A stretch of 64,000 bases of DNA from CAJCJE01 sp963818685 (GTDB lineage: Bacteria > Actinomycetota > Actinomycetes > Mycobacteriales > Pseudonocardiaceae), in NCBI GenBank assembly GCA_963818685.1, contig CAWFTJ010000012.1, positions 22,324 through 86,323 of the forward strand, in the 5' to 3' direction. Positions 1-8,481 of this stretch are shown here, in pieces (position 1 is the first letter of the stretch; every line of letters begins with the position of its first letter). The notes beneath the pieces were generated by a model, which saw only the letters and a list, made by a program, of their open reading frames with translations, did no database searches and was not told the origin of the DNA. Both the position numbers and the translations under genes were made by a program.

Positions 1-1
1 G

Positions 2-748
2 GAGCCGGTGTTGACGAGCGGCCACGGCCCTCGTTACACCGCGATGGTGCCGACCCAGCTGCGCACGCTGCTCGCCGAGGGCGGCGCGGGCCTGGCCGCG
101 CTGGCCGAGTTCGACGCGGTGATCCTCGGCGCCGCCGCCACCTCCGAGGCGCTGCGCGCGGCAGCGGCCGACGCCGGCGTGCGGGTCGTCCCCGCGTACG
201 GCATGACCGAGACCGCGAGCGGCTGCGTTTACGACGGCGTGCCGCTGGACGATGTCGAGCTGCGGCTGGCCGATGTCGAGGCTGGCGCAGGCCGGATCGA
301 GCTGTCCGGTCCGGTGCTGGCGACCGGCTATCGCGGCAGGCCCGAGCTGACCGAGGCCGCGTTCCGCGATGGCTGGTTCCGCACCGGCGACAGCGGCCGG
401 TTCGACGAGCACGGCAGGCTCGAAGTGCTCGGCCGCACAGACGATCTGATCAACACCGGCGGCGTGAAGGTCGCTCCCGCGCTGGTGGAACGGGCCCTGC
501 TCGCCCAGGCCGGGGTCGGCGAGGCGTGCGTGTTCGGCCTGCCCGACGAGCACTGGGGCCAGACGGTGGTGGCCGCGATCGTGCCTTCCGACCCGGACAA
601 CGCGCCGGACCAGCAGGAACTGTGCGCTGCTGTGCGCGCCGCGGTCGGCAGGGCGGCCGTGCCCAAGCGGGTCCGCTACCTCCCGCGGTTGCCGCTGCGT
701 GGGCCCGGCAAGGTCGACCGGGCCGCGCTGCGCGACCTGCTGAGCTGA
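2..748 (+). CDS. menE: o-succinylbenzoate-CoA ligase, C-terminal part (5' truncated by window)
   Basis: C-terminal two thirds of an AMP-forming acyl-CoA ligase; the reading frame is open from the first full codon, so the start lies upstream of the window. Visible motifs are YGMTETASG (adenylate-binding core), GWFRTGDSG, GRTDDLINTGG (hinge) and LRGPGKVDR near the C-terminus, whose Lys is the catalytic lysine of the family. The short hinge and compact C-terminal domain, and menA 30 bp downstream on the same strand, point to MenE, which makes OSB-CoA in menaquinone synthesis in the cytoplasm. Full-length MenE is about 360-380 residues, so roughly 120 are missing. Another short acyl-CoA ligase is possible but unlikely given menA. 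Confidence 0.85.
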   Translation, partial: EPVLTSGHGPRYTAMVPTQLRTLLAEGGAGLAALAEFDAVILGAAATSEALRAAAADAGVRVVPAYGMTETASGCVYDGVPLDDVELRLADVEAGAGRIELSGPVLATGYRGRPELTEAAFRDGWFRTGDSGRFDEHGRLEVLGRTDDLINTGGVKVAPALVERALLAQAGVGEACVFGLPDEHWGQTVVAAIVPSDPDNAPDQQELCAAVRAAVGRAAVPKRVRYLPRLPLRGPGKVDRAALRDLLS

Positions 749-778
749 CCATCCTCGCGCCCCAGGCAAGATGAGGTC

Positions 779-1654
779 ATGGCAACAGTGGCGCAGTGGA
801 TGGAGGGTGCCCGGCCCCGCACCCTGCCGAACGCGATCGCTCCGGTGCTGGTCGGGGCGGGCGCCGCGGCGGCGATCGACCATTTCGTCTGGTGGCAGTC
901 GCTGCTCGCGCTGATCGTGTCGTTGGCGCTGATCGTCGGGGTGAACTTCGCCAACGACTACTCCGACGGCATCCGAGGCACCGACGAGCACCGAGTCGGG
1001 CCGTTGCGGCTGGTCGGATCGGGAACGGTGTCGGCGTCGCTGGTGCGGGCCGTGGCGTTCGGCTGCTTCGGGCTGGCCGCGCTGGCCGGAGCGGTACTGG
1101 TGGTGGCCTCCGGGCACTGGTGGCTGTTGCTGGTCGGCATCGCCTGCGTGCTGGGTGCCTGGTTCTACACCGGCGGCAAGCACCCCTACGGCTATCTCGG
1201 GTTCGGCGAGGTGGCCGTGTTCGTGTTCTTCGGCCTGGTCGCGGTGTTGGGCACGCTGTACGTGCAGTACGGCGCGTTCACCCTGATCGGGCTGGGCGGC
1301 GCGGTCGGCGTCGGCACGTTCTCCGCCGCAGTGCTGGTCGCGAACAACCTGCGCGACATCCCGACCGACGAGCAGACCGGCAAGCGCACGCTGGCCGTAC
1401 TGCTCGGCGATACCGGCACCCGGCGGCTCTACCTCGGCCTTGTCGCGGTGCCGCTGCTGGTCAGCATCCTGATGGGCTTGTCGCACCCGTGGACGTTGAT
1501 CGGTGTCGCGGCGGCCGCGCTGCTGGTCACGCCGGTGCGGGTGATCACCGGCGGTGGCAGGGGCCTCGCGCTGATTCCGGTGCTCAAGGACACCGGGCTG
1601 GCCATGTTGATGTGGTCGGCGGTGACCGCGCTGGCACTGGCCTTCGGGGGCTAG
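779..1654 (+). CDS. menA: 1,4-dihydroxy-2-naphthoate polyprenyltransferase MenA
   Basis: A 291-residue UbiA-superfamily membrane prenyltransferase that attaches the polyprenyl chain to DHNA, giving demethylmenaquinone. The first aspartate-rich motif is in NDYSDGIRGTD near residue 60, and the second in NNLRDIPTDEQTGKRT near residues 190-205; both bind the Mg-diphosphate. About eight to nine hydrophobic helices span the rest. The N-terminal WMEGARPRTLPNA is typical of MenA. The ATG at 779 follows menE by 30 bp, so the two are probably co-transcribed. The gene ends 5 bp from the end of the convergent gene on the other strand. Confidence 0.95.
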   Translation: MATVAQWMEGARPRTLPNAIAPVLVGAGAAAAIDHFVWWQSLLALIVSLALIVGVNFANDYSDGIRGTDEHRVGPLRLVGSGTVSASLVRAVAFGCFGLAALAGAVLVVASGHWWLLLVGIACVLGAWFYTGGKHPYGYLGFGEVAVFVFFGLVAVLGTLYVQYGAFTLIGLGGAVGVGTFSAAVLVANNLRDIPTDEQTGKRTLAVLLGDTGTRRLYLGLVAVPLLVSILMGLSHPWTLIGVAAAALLVTPVRVITGGGRGLALIPVLKDTGLAMLMWSAVTALALAFGG

Positions 1655-1659
1655 CGCGG

Positions 1660-2760
1660 TTAGTCCAGCGGGGCGAGCCACTCGCCGGTGGCCAGGAAGC
1701 GGTCGATGGTGGCCCGGTATGGCGCGAGGTCGAGTCCTTGGGCATGCACCCACTCGTCGTCGTAGTAGGTGTGGCCGTAGCGTTCGCCGCCGTCGCAGAG
1801 CAGGGTGACCACGCTGCCCGCGCAGCCTGCCGCGCGCAGCTGCGCGACGAGCTGGAAGGCGCCCCACAGGTTGGTGCCGGTCGATCCGCCGACGCGGCGG
1901 CCGAGCACCTGCTCGACGGCGCGGATGACCGCGATGGACGCGGCGTCTGGCACCTTGATCATCCGGTCGATGACCTGGCCGACGAACGAGGGCTCAACGC
2001 GCGGCCTGCCGATGCCCTCGATGCGCGAACCGCAGGCGTGCGTGCGTTCCGGGTCGGTGTCGCGCCAGGCGTCGAAGAACACCGAGTTCTCCGGGTCGAC
2101 GACGGCGAGCCTGGTGTGCAGCCGTCGGTAGCGCAGGTAGCGGCCGATGGTCGCGCTTGTGCCGCCGGTGCCCGCGCCGACCACGACCCACTCCGGCTCA
2201 GGGTGCGGTTCCAGCGCCATCTGCTCGAAGATCGACTCGGCGATGTTGTTGTTGCCGCGCCAGTCGGTCGCGCGCTCCGCGTGCGTGAACTGGTCCATGA
2301 AGTGCCCGCCGACCTCGGCGGCGAGCCTGCGCGACTCGGTGTAGATCGCGCCGGGCGAGTCGACGTAGTGGCAGCGGCCACCCTGCCTTTCGATCAGCAC
2401 GGTCTTCTCTTTGCTGATCGAGCGCGGCATGACCGCGATGAACGGCAGGCCGAGCAGGCGCGCGAAGTACGCCTCGGACACCGCGCTCGAACCGGAGGAC
2501 GCCTCGATGACCGGTGTGCCCTCGGTGATCCAGCCGTTGCAGATCGCGTACAGGAACAGCGAGCGGGCCAGCCGGTGCTTGAGCGAACCGGTCGGGTGGG
2601 TGGACTCGTCCTTCAGGTAGAGGTCGACGCCCCAGTCGCCAGGTAGTGGAAATGGCAACAAATGGGTATCAGCACTGCGATTGGCGTCGGCCTCGATGAT
2701 CCGAACGGCCTCGCAGACCCATTCCCTCGCCGTGTCGCTACATCGATCGACGCTGGTCAC
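1660..2760 (-). CDS. PLP-dependent cysteine synthase family protein (Cds1-like cysteine desulfhydrase)
   Basis: Fold-type II PLP enzyme of 366 residues. The Schiff-base lysine sits in HPTGSLKHRL (Lys about 61), the substrate loop is EASSGSSAVSEAY, and the phosphate-binding loop is GAGTGGTSATIGRYL. A late LCDGGERYGHTYY segment is characteristic of the actinobacterial branch related to M. tuberculosis Cds1, which splits cysteine to sulfide, pyruvate and ammonia; that specific activity is inferred from family resemblance. I use the GTG at 2760 because GGGGAG lies 6 nt upstream and homologues start near there; the open frame continues 41 codons further without homologous character. The alternative is O-acetylserine sulfhydrylase. 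Confidence 0.8.
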   Translation of the reverse strand: MTSVDRCSDTAREWVCEAVRIIEADANRSADTHLLPFPLPGDWGVDLYLKDESTHPTGSLKHRLARSLFLYAICNGWITEGTPVIEASSGSSAVSEAYFARLLGLPFIAVMPRSISKEKTVLIERQGGRCHYVDSPGAIYTESRRLAAEVGGHFMDQFTHAERATDWRGNNNIAESIFEQMALEPHPEPEWVVVGAGTGGTSATIGRYLRYRRLHTRLAVVDPENSVFFDAWRDTDPERTHACGSRIEGIGRPRVEPSFVGQVIDRMIKVPDAASIAVIRAVEQVLGRRVGGSTGTNLWGAFQLVAQLRAAGCAGSVVTLLCDGGERYGHTYYDDEWVHAQGLDLAPYRATIDRFLATGEWLAPLD

Positions 2761-2812
2761 AGCCGCTCCCCGACCTGGTTGGGTAAAGACTTGGCAAGCC
2801 GATGCGGCGCGC

Positions 2813-3274
2813 TCAGCCTTTACTCTCGTCCTCGCCGTCCGCCCGCTCGTCCGCTGAGGTGAACTCACCGCGTAGCCGGGCACGCAGTTCGTCCCTTGTC
2901 GCCCTGCGTTGCGCGCTGCGGGCCGCGAGGCCGGCGGAGACGCGCTGGCTCCAGTTGCGGAACAGCAGCATGGACAGCGGCAGCGCGACCACGATGGCGA
3001 TCACCGGGGCGACCACGACCGGCACGTGCGCGATGATCAACACGGCGCACAGCACGACGAGCAGACCGACCCTGGCCAGCGTGTACAGCGCCAGCTGCCG
3101 GTTGAGGTCGGCGGGCGGTTCGGGTGCCGCGATACGTCCGTCCGGGTTATGGGGGGTTGACCCTTGCGCGGACTCCATGGAGGCTTGTCGGTCTGTCGGC
3201 TCGTCGGAAATGGCGCTTTCTCCTCGGCTCCCCTCGCGGGGATCCACCCCCGCCGGGCTGGTGTTTTGGTGCAC
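2813..3274 (-). CDS. DUF4229 domain small membrane protein
   Basis: A 153-residue protein with a polar N-terminus (about 55 residues), two closely spaced transmembrane helices (about residues 62-82 and 85-105, around LARVGLLVVLCAVLIIAHV), then a charged Arg/Glu-rich C-terminus. This layout matches DUF4229, a family of unknown function common in actinobacteria and found near the cytochrome c maturation/menA region in mycobacteria. It is divergent from bldC, with 216 bp between them that contain a nested palindrome. The first methionines are close together, so the exact start is uncertain; homologues could start nearer residue 33. Confidence 0.75.
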   Translation of the reverse strand: MHQNTSPAGVDPREGSRGESAISDEPTDRQASMESAQGSTPHNPDGRIAAPEPPADLNRQLALYTLARVGLLVVLCAVLIIAHVPVVVAPVIAIVVALPLSMLLFRNWSQRVSAGLAARSAQRRATRDELRARLRGEFTSADERADGEDESKG

Positions 3275-3339
3275 GGGCCCACGCTACGCGCTGGGTTCGC
3301 GACCGGCAGCGGCACCGGCGCGGAGTACGTAGCGCAATC

Positions 3340-3378
3340 GGGCAAACGCACTCGGTATACCGAACGTCCCGTTTGCCC
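3340..3378. promoter_or_regulatory. Nested dyad between DUF4229 gene and bldC
   Basis: The outer arms GGGCAAACG (3340-3348) and CGTTTGCCC (3370-3378) are perfect 9-bp inverted repeats. Inside lies TCGGTATACCGA (3352-3363), a perfect 12-bp palindrome. It sits in the divergent intergenic region, 112 bp upstream of the bldC start. Two overlapping symmetries suggest a binding site for one or two dimeric regulators; which one is unknown. Confidence 0.5.
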
Positions 3379-3490
3379 CTTACTCCCCCTTTACTATCGG
3401 ACTAGCGTTCGAGTACTCGTAGGGCGAGATGACACTATGCGACCGGAACGCCGGATCCCATCCTGTGATCCCACCTGAAGGAGGACGAGA

Positions 3491-3721
3491 GTGACTGCCG
3501 CAGTTCAGCACAACCGTCAACAGGTCAGCGAGCGCCTGCTCACCCCTGGCGAAGTGGCCACCCTGTTTCGCGTCGACCCCAAGACCGTGACCCGTTGGGC
3601 GACGGCCGGCCGGATCGGCTCCATCCGCACCCCTGGCGGACACCGCCGGTTCCGCGAGTCCGAGGTGAAGACCCTGCTCGCCGAGCTGACCACCGAGGCA
3701 AGCGAGCCGGTACGCGGCTGA
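3491..3721 (+). CDS. bldC: Developmental transcriptional regulator BldC
   Basis: A 76-residue MerR-type single-domain DNA-binding protein. The helix-turn-helix and wing read LLTPGEVATLFRVDPKTVTR and WATAGRIGSIRTPGGHRRF, which match Streptomyces BldC (about 68 residues) almost throughout. BldC binds cooperatively to direct repeats and times the switch to sporulation genes in Streptomyces; in non-sporulating relatives its role is less clear. The GTG at 3491 follows AAGGAGGACGAGA, a near-perfect ribosome site. A long leader (216 bp) with a nested dyad lies upstream. Confidence 0.93.
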   Translation: MTAAVQHNRQQVSERLLTPGEVATLFRVDPKTVTRWATAGRIGSIRTPGGHRRFRESEVKTLLAELTTEASEPVRG

Positions 3722-3972
3722 CCGCCGGTTCGACTGATCACATTCGATAACAGCTGTCAGTCGAGGGCAAAGACGTCAGCTGGGTTGGCAGTGCCCCTGG
3801 GTGGTCCTTCGACCCAGGCGAGGAGACTCCGGCGGTTCCGCTTCCCTCGGTCCGCACACCGTCTCCCCGGTGGTCGTTGTCTTTCGGGGGCGCTGCCGAC
3901 CCGCGTCGATCGAGTTAGTCTTGCCGGACACAGCAGACGGGCACAGCAGAACCGACGCGGAGGTGACCGGCC

Positions 3973-4155
3973 ATGGCCTACGTTCTCGCCACCGTCGGCT
4001 TGATCATCGTCGCGGTTCTCATCTGGCGCGCTCTTTCTCCCGGTCGGGTCGGCGCCGGTGCGCGGCGGCGCCCGATGGCTCCGGACGACGATCCGGACTT
4101 CCTGCGCAGGCTCGGTGAACAGATCAAGCGCCAGGACGACGAGGGCTCGAACTAG
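3973..4155 (+). CDS. Small single-pass membrane protein
   Basis: A 60-residue ORF with an N-terminal transmembrane helix (AYVLATVGLIIVAVLIWRAL, residues 2-21), a basic linker, then an acidic tail with DDDPDFLRRLGEQIKRQDDE. The ATG is preceded by GGAGGTGACC at 7-10 nt. The clear RBS, a hydrophobic helix with a positive-inside flank, and codon bias support a real gene of unknown function. Its last 32 bp overlap the end of the convergent SRPBCC gene, which is unusual but tolerated for convergent genes. Confidence 0.65.
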   Translation: MAYVLATVGLIIVAVLIWRALSPGRVGAGARRRPMAPDDDPDFLRRLGEQIKRQDDEGSN

Positions 4156-4612
4156 CGACGATCTCCGGGTCCGCGCAGGCTCGGGCGAACGCGTCGATCC
4201 TTCGCCGGATGTCGCGGCCGAGCAGCCAGACGCCGATCGGCTCGGTGACGCGGCGGAGAAATTCCGGCCGGCAGGTGAAGCTGTACTTCCAGATCGCCCT
4301 GGTCCGGCCGTCCGCGAGCGGTTCGAACCGCCATCCGCCGCCGAACGTCGCGAAGAACCACGGGCCTTCCCGCATGGTCATCCCGACATTGCGCGGCGGT
4401 GCGTAGGAGACGTACTGGCTGATCATCCGGAATCCGTGCCGGGATCGGGTGAACGTCCGAACGCCCTTGCCCGGCTCGGTCGCTCCGTCCAGCAGGTACT
4501 GGCGACGGATGAACGGATCCCAGCGCAGCCGCACGTCGCCGGTTGTCTGCGAAACCGCGAATGCCACGTCCGATGGCACTGCCACGACAACGGCCGCCTC
4601 GACTCTCGGCAT
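4124..4612 (-). CDS. SRPBCC family protein
   Basis: A 162-residue START/Bet v1-like lipid- or ligand-binding fold. It opens with VEAAVVVAVPSDVAFAV, the first beta strand and helix of polyketide cyclase-like proteins. It continues with DVRLRWDPFIRRQYLL and a C-terminal long helix (EFLRRVTEPIGVWLLGRDIR). The ATG at 4612 is the first codon of the homologous region. Function is unknown; many such proteins bind hydrophobic small molecules. It lies downstream of the LtrA-family gene on the same strand (20 bp gap), so the two are likely co-transcribed. Confidence 0.75.
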   Translation of the reverse strand: MPRVEAAVVVAVPSDVAFAVSQTTGDVRLRWDPFIRRQYLLDGATEPGKGVRTFTRSRHGFRMISQYVSYAPPRNVGMTMREGPWFFATFGGGWRFEPLADGRTRAIWKYSFTCRPEFLRRVTEPIGVWLLGRDIRRRIDAFARACADPEIVASSSPRRPGA

Positions 4613-4632
4613 GACATCAACCCCCTCCTCGT

Positions 4633-5754
4633 TCAGGCGCGCACCCGCCGCTCCACGGCGAACGCCGCGCCGAGCACGAACGCGATGGTCACCAGCTGCA
4701 CGATCGTGGACACGCCCCATCCGACCGCGACCGACGCGGCGACCAGCACCGCGGCCACGCAGCGCGGTAGCCATGGCAGCAGGCGCAGCGCGCGGCGCAG
4801 CAGCAGATCGCCGATCAGGTAGACCACGACGCCACCCGCGATGGCCAGCGCCTCGATCGGGTGGTGCGGCTGCCACGGGTGCGCGATCGCCCTGCGCACC
4901 CCCGCCGCGAGCACGATGACGCCGGCCAGCAGCAGGTAGAACGCGCGGCCGTACGCGTTGAGCGCCAGCAGGGCCCTTGTGCCGATGTCCGCCTCGATCA
5001 GGCGACGCTCGGCGAGTTCGTCCTCGCCGCCGAAGTAGCTGAACCACAACGCGAGCAGCACGCCGAGGGCGAGCACCGCGGCCAGGATCAGTCCGACGCT
5101 CAGGTGCAGGCCGGGGATGCCGACGCCGATCGCCGCGACCGACTCGCCGAACGCGATCAACAGCACCAGGCCGTGCCGTTCGACGAAGTGCGCGGGCCGC
5201 AACGGAATCTCCGACGTGCCGCGCAGGTACGGCACGCCCCACTGGGCGATCGGCACCAGCACCCACAACGCCCAGCGCACCGGCGCCGACACGAACGCGG
5301 CCACGATCAGCACCGCGGCGTTCACGATGTTCGCCGAGGCCACCCGCGCCATGCCCGGCCGGGCCGCCGCCGAGGTGAGGAACAGCCCCGCGTGCACACA
5401 GTTGACGATCAGGTAGCCGATGCCGAAGGCGAGGCCGCCGCCGCTGGCGCCGTCGAACGCTGTCGGCGCGGCAAGGGCAACCACAAGGAACCCGGCCATG
5501 CCGAGGCCGAGCAGGGCGCGCCTGGCCGGCGTGACCGGGGCGACCACGTTGGTCAACCAGGCGTAGCCGCCGTACATCCACCAGATCACGCCGAGCAGCA
5601 ACGCCATCTTGGCCAGTCCGACCCCGTTCGGCTCGCGGCCGAGCACCGAGGTCAACTGGGTGACCGCGAACACGAACACCAGGTCGAAGAAGCACTCCAG
5701 GGTGCTGACCCGGAGTTCCTCCTGCTGCTGCTGCTCGGCTGTCCCCTCTGTCAC
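4633..5754 (-). CDS. Low temperature requirement protein A (LtrA) family membrane protein
   Basis: A 373-residue polytopic membrane protein with about ten helices. Family signatures are STLECFFDLVFVFAVTQL near the N-terminus and HFVERHGLVLLIAFGESV in the middle, both with conserved acidic and aromatic residues inside the membrane. The family is named from Listeria ltrA; its biochemical role is still unknown. The N-terminus carries a QQQQ run. The gene precedes the SRPBCC gene and follows the MinD-like gene by 9 bp, so it may be the distal end of the long minus-strand cytochrome c cluster. Confidence 0.85.
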   Translation of the reverse strand: MTEGTAEQQQQEELRVSTLECFFDLVFVFAVTQLTSVLGREPNGVGLAKMALLLGVIWWMYGGYAWLTNVVAPVTPARRALLGLGMAGFLVVALAAPTAFDGASGGGLAFGIGYLIVNCVHAGLFLTSAAARPGMARVASANIVNAAVLIVAAFVSAPVRWALWVLVPIAQWGVPYLRGTSEIPLRPAHFVERHGLVLLIAFGESVAAIGVGIPGLHLSVGLILAAVLALGVLLALWFSYFGGEDELAERRLIEADIGTRALLALNAYGRAFYLLLAGVIVLAAGVRRAIAHPWQPHHPIEALAIAGGVVVYLIGDLLLRRALRLLPWLPRCVAAVLVAASVAVGWGVSTIVQLVTIAFVLGAAFAVERRVRA

Positions 5755-5763
5755 GCCCGAAAG

Positions 5764-7374
5764 CTAGCGGCGCGAGTTGTCGTTCGGGAAGTCGTCCGCG
5801 ACCGTGGCGCCCAGTTCGAGCAGGGCGAGCCGGGTGTCGGAGTTCAGCCGGTCCAGCTCGATCTCCGCGCCCTCCTCAAGGTGCGGGTCGAACGGGATGC
5901 GGCAGACCGCGCGGCAGCGCGCGCCGAAGTGCTCTGCGAGCTTGTCCAGGTTGACCGCGCCGGAGCGGGGCCGCACCGAGTTGATCACCGCGACCGAGCG
6001 GGCCACCAGGTCGTGGTAGCCGTGCGCGTCCAGCCAGTCCAGCGTCGCTGACGCGCTGCGCGCTCCGTCCACCGAACCGGAGGACACGATGACCAGCGAG
6101 TCCGCGATGTCCAGCACGCCCTTCATGGCGGAGTGCATCAGGCCGGTGCCGCAGTCGGTGAGCACGATGTTGTAGAAGTGCTCAAGCAGGTCGATGGTGC
6201 GCCGGTAGTCGTCCTCGCTGAACGCCTCGGACACGGCCGGGTCCTGCTCGCTGGCCAGCACCTCCAGCCGGCTCGGCCCCTGGGAGGTGTACGCGCGCAC
6301 GTCGCTGTACCGGGTGATCCGGCCCGAGTCACGCAGCAGGTGCCGCACGGTGGCCGTGGTCTCCAGCGGGATCTTCTGGCTCAGCGTGCCTCGGTCCGGG
6401 TTGGCGTCCACCGCGATCACCCGGTCCCCGCGCAGCGAGGAGAACGTCGAGCCGAGCGTTGTCGTCGTGGTGGTCTTGCCGACGCCGCCCTTCAGGCTCA
6501 GCATGGCGATCTTGTAGCAGCCGCGCAGCGGTTGGTTGATCCGCGCGATCAGCTCGCGCTTGCGCACGTCGGCCGGGCTCTCGCCCATGTTCACCAGGTG
6601 GCCGCTTGCCTTGTAGACCGCGCGCCGCCAGCCGGTCTGCGGCGGCCGCTTTGCCTGCTTGAGCAGGTGCGACGAGGACAGCTCGTGCGCGGCCGCCTGG
6701 GTCTGCCTCGACAGGCTCCCGGGCGGCACGCCCGGCGGCACCGGGCCGGCCGGCATCGGCGCGGGCGGCTGGTTCGGCCCGCCCGCCGGATACTGCTGCT
6801 CGAACGGGAAAGCGTGGTTTCCCTGCTGCTGCGGGTACGGGGCGCCCTGGCTGCCCTGTTGCGGGCCGCCCTGTTGTGGACTGCCCTGTTGTGGACTGCC
6901 CTGCTGCGGATAGGGCATGCCCTGACTGCCCGGCTGCACCGGGTACGGCCCGGACTGGCTACCGGGCTGTGGCATCTGCGGCATCTGTGGCATCTGCGGC
7001 ACCTGCTGGTGCTGCACCGGGAACGAGTCGGACCCGGCCGGATCCACGTACTGGGTGCCGGCGGCCTCGTTGTGCGCCGACTGCGCCGGGAAGGCACCCG
7101 AGGACGGGTCGGCCACCGGCTGCATGGCCGGGTAGGTCGCGTCCTCGGGTGGCTCGGTGTTGTAGTCCGGTTCGGCGTGCTGCTGTGCGGGGAACGCGCC
7201 CGAGTTGGGCGGCTCGGGCGCCTGGTGGGCGCCACCGTTGCTAGCACCATTGCTGGGGAGGAGATGCTGACCGGAGCCCTCCGGGTGCTGCTGATACAGC
7301 TCGGGCTGTTCAACGCCCGGCGCCTGCCAGCTCGCGCCGAACCCCGGCGGCTGCTCCTCGTAGCGTCCAGTCAC
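5764..7374 (-). CDS. EspI-like MinD/ParA family ATPase with Pro/Gln-rich N-terminus
   Basis: 536 residues. The N-terminal half (about 1-260) is low-complexity and rich in Pro, Gln and Gly, with tandem PQM and QQGSP-type repeats; no domain is visible there. The C-terminal half is a deviant Walker ATPase: LKGGVGKTTTTTTLG (P-loop near residue 295), VDANPDRGTLS, and DCGTGLMHSAM. The same layout occurs in ESX-associated EspI (Rv3876) and in Rv0530, which sits beside resC in mycobacteria; the position here, 120 bp downstream of ccsB, matches the latter. It probably acts as a membrane-recruited ATPase, but neither partner nor substrate is evident. No ESX genes are in the window. Confidence 0.8.
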   Translation of the reverse strand: MTGRYEEQPPGFGASWQAPGVEQPELYQQHPEGSGQHLLPSNGASNGGAHQAPEPPNSGAFPAQQHAEPDYNTEPPEDATYPAMQPVADPSSGAFPAQSAHNEAAGTQYVDPAGSDSFPVQHQQVPQMPQMPQMPQPGSQSGPYPVQPGSQGMPYPQQGSPQQGSPQQGGPQQGSQGAPYPQQQGNHAFPFEQQYPAGGPNQPPAPMPAGPVPPGVPPGSLSRQTQAAAHELSSSHLLKQAKRPPQTGWRRAVYKASGHLVNMGESPADVRKRELIARINQPLRGCYKIAMLSLKGGVGKTTTTTTLGSTFSSLRGDRVIAVDANPDRGTLSQKIPLETTATVRHLLRDSGRITRYSDVRAYTSQGPSRLEVLASEQDPAVSEAFSEDDYRRTIDLLEHFYNIVLTDCGTGLMHSAMKGVLDIADSLVIVSSGSVDGARSASATLDWLDAHGYHDLVARSVAVINSVRPRSGAVNLDKLAEHFGARCRAVCRIPFDPHLEEGAEIELDRLNSDTRLALLELGATVADDFPNDNSRR

Positions 7375-7494
7375 CGCTGGAGTCCTCCTTGCGAAAAGAT
7401 CGCGACCAACCAGTCGTTGACGGTAGTCGCCGAGGACACCACGGTCGACCTGGGGCCGGTCAGTCGCCCCAGGTCGTTACCCAAGCTTTCGCTC

Positions 7495-8481
7495 TCAGCC
7501 CACTCCTGCGTAGGAGTGCAGGCCGGTGACGACGAGGTTGATGAAGAACAGGTTGAACAGCATCACGGCGAGGCCGAGCACGTTGATGACGGCCGCCCGG
7601 CTGCCGCGCCAGCCCGCCGTCGCGCGCGAGTGCAGGTAGGCGGCGTAGACGACCCAGGCCACGAACGCGGTGGTCTCCTTCGGGTCCCACTGCCAGTAGT
7701 GGCCCCACGCCGAGTCGGCCCAGATCGCGCCGCAGATGACGCCGAGGGTGAACAGCGGCAGGCCGAACACGGTGGTCCGATAGGCGAGCCGGTCCAGCGT
7801 GTCCGAGGTGGGCAGCTTGGGCGCGAACCTGGCGAACCGCGCCGGGTTGCGGTCGTACGCGGTGCGGAACAGGTAGAGCAGGCTGGCAACGCCGGGGATG
7901 AGCAGCACGCCGGTTGCCACGGACACGATGGTCACGTGCACGGCCAGCCAGTAGGACTGCAAAGCGGGCTCGACCGGTTCGGCCTGCGTGTAGAGCACGG
8001 TGCCGCCGAGGAACAGCAGGATCACCACGGGCACCAGCACGAACCCGGTTGCCCTGCGGATCGGGAACTTCGCCATCATCACGACCCACGCGACCATGGC
8101 GGCGAAGCAGAGCACCGAGACGTACTCGTACATGTTGCCCCAGGGCGCGCGGTGCGTGGCAAAGCCGCGCAGCACGATCGCGACCAGGTGCAGGCCGAGC
8201 GCCAGGACGATCAGCGAGATGCCCATCCGGCCGAGCCGTTCCGGCAGCGGTCGCCTCGGCGCCTCGATGGTGCGGCCGATGTGCATGGCCGGCTTCTCGA
8301 CCGTGTCGGTGACGTTCGGGCCGCCGGCACCGACGAGTTCGCGGGCGGGCGCGGCGCTGGTGCGCCGGACTCGGCTGAACGCGCCCTCGGCGAGGCAGAA
8401 CAGCATGGCGAGCACGTAGACGCCGACCGCGCTGCCGTAGCACCAGGTGCTGTAATGGGCAACCGTCTCGTTGACCGGCAT
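7495..8481 (-). CDS. ccsB: Cytochrome c biogenesis protein CcsB/ResC
   Basis: A 328-residue polytopic protein of the CcsA/CcsB heme-handling family. The tryptophan-rich WWD-type motif appears as WGHYWQWDPKETTAF near residue 255, flanked by helices with conserved histidines, and WGNMYEYV lies earlier. With ResB it forms the system II synthetase that exports heme and attaches it to CxxCH apocytochromes on the outer face of the membrane. The ATG overlaps the resB stop as TGATG (1 nt), indicating translational coupling. Confidence 0.93.
   Translation of the reverse strand: MPVNETVAHYSTWCYGSAVGVYVLAMLFCLAEGAFSRVRRTSAAPARELVGAGGPNVTDTVEKPAMHIGRTIEAPRRPLPERLGRMGISLIVLALGLHLVAIVLRGFATHRAPWGNMYEYVSVLCFAAMVAWVVMMAKFPIRRATGFVLVPVVILLFLGGTVLYTQAEPVEPALQSYWLAVHVTIVSVATGVLLIPGVASLLYLFRTAYDRNPARFARFAPKLPTSDTLDRLAYRTTVFGLPLFTLGVICGAIWADSAWGHYWQWDPKETTAFVAWVVYAAYLHSRATAGWRGSRAAVINVLGLAVMLFNLFFINLVVTGLHSYAGVG

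Noticed and set aside
796..2646. Long plus-strand open frame of 616 codons over menA and the cysteine synthase gene
   Set aside because: It is Arg/Gly-rich with no motifs and lies across two genes with clear homology on both strands; a GC-driven shadow frame.
6840..6995. Repetitive DNA resembling a tandem-repeat or CRISPR-like array
   Set aside because: The repeats are in-frame codons for the Gln/Pro-rich region of the MinD-like protein, not separate DNA repeats with spacers.
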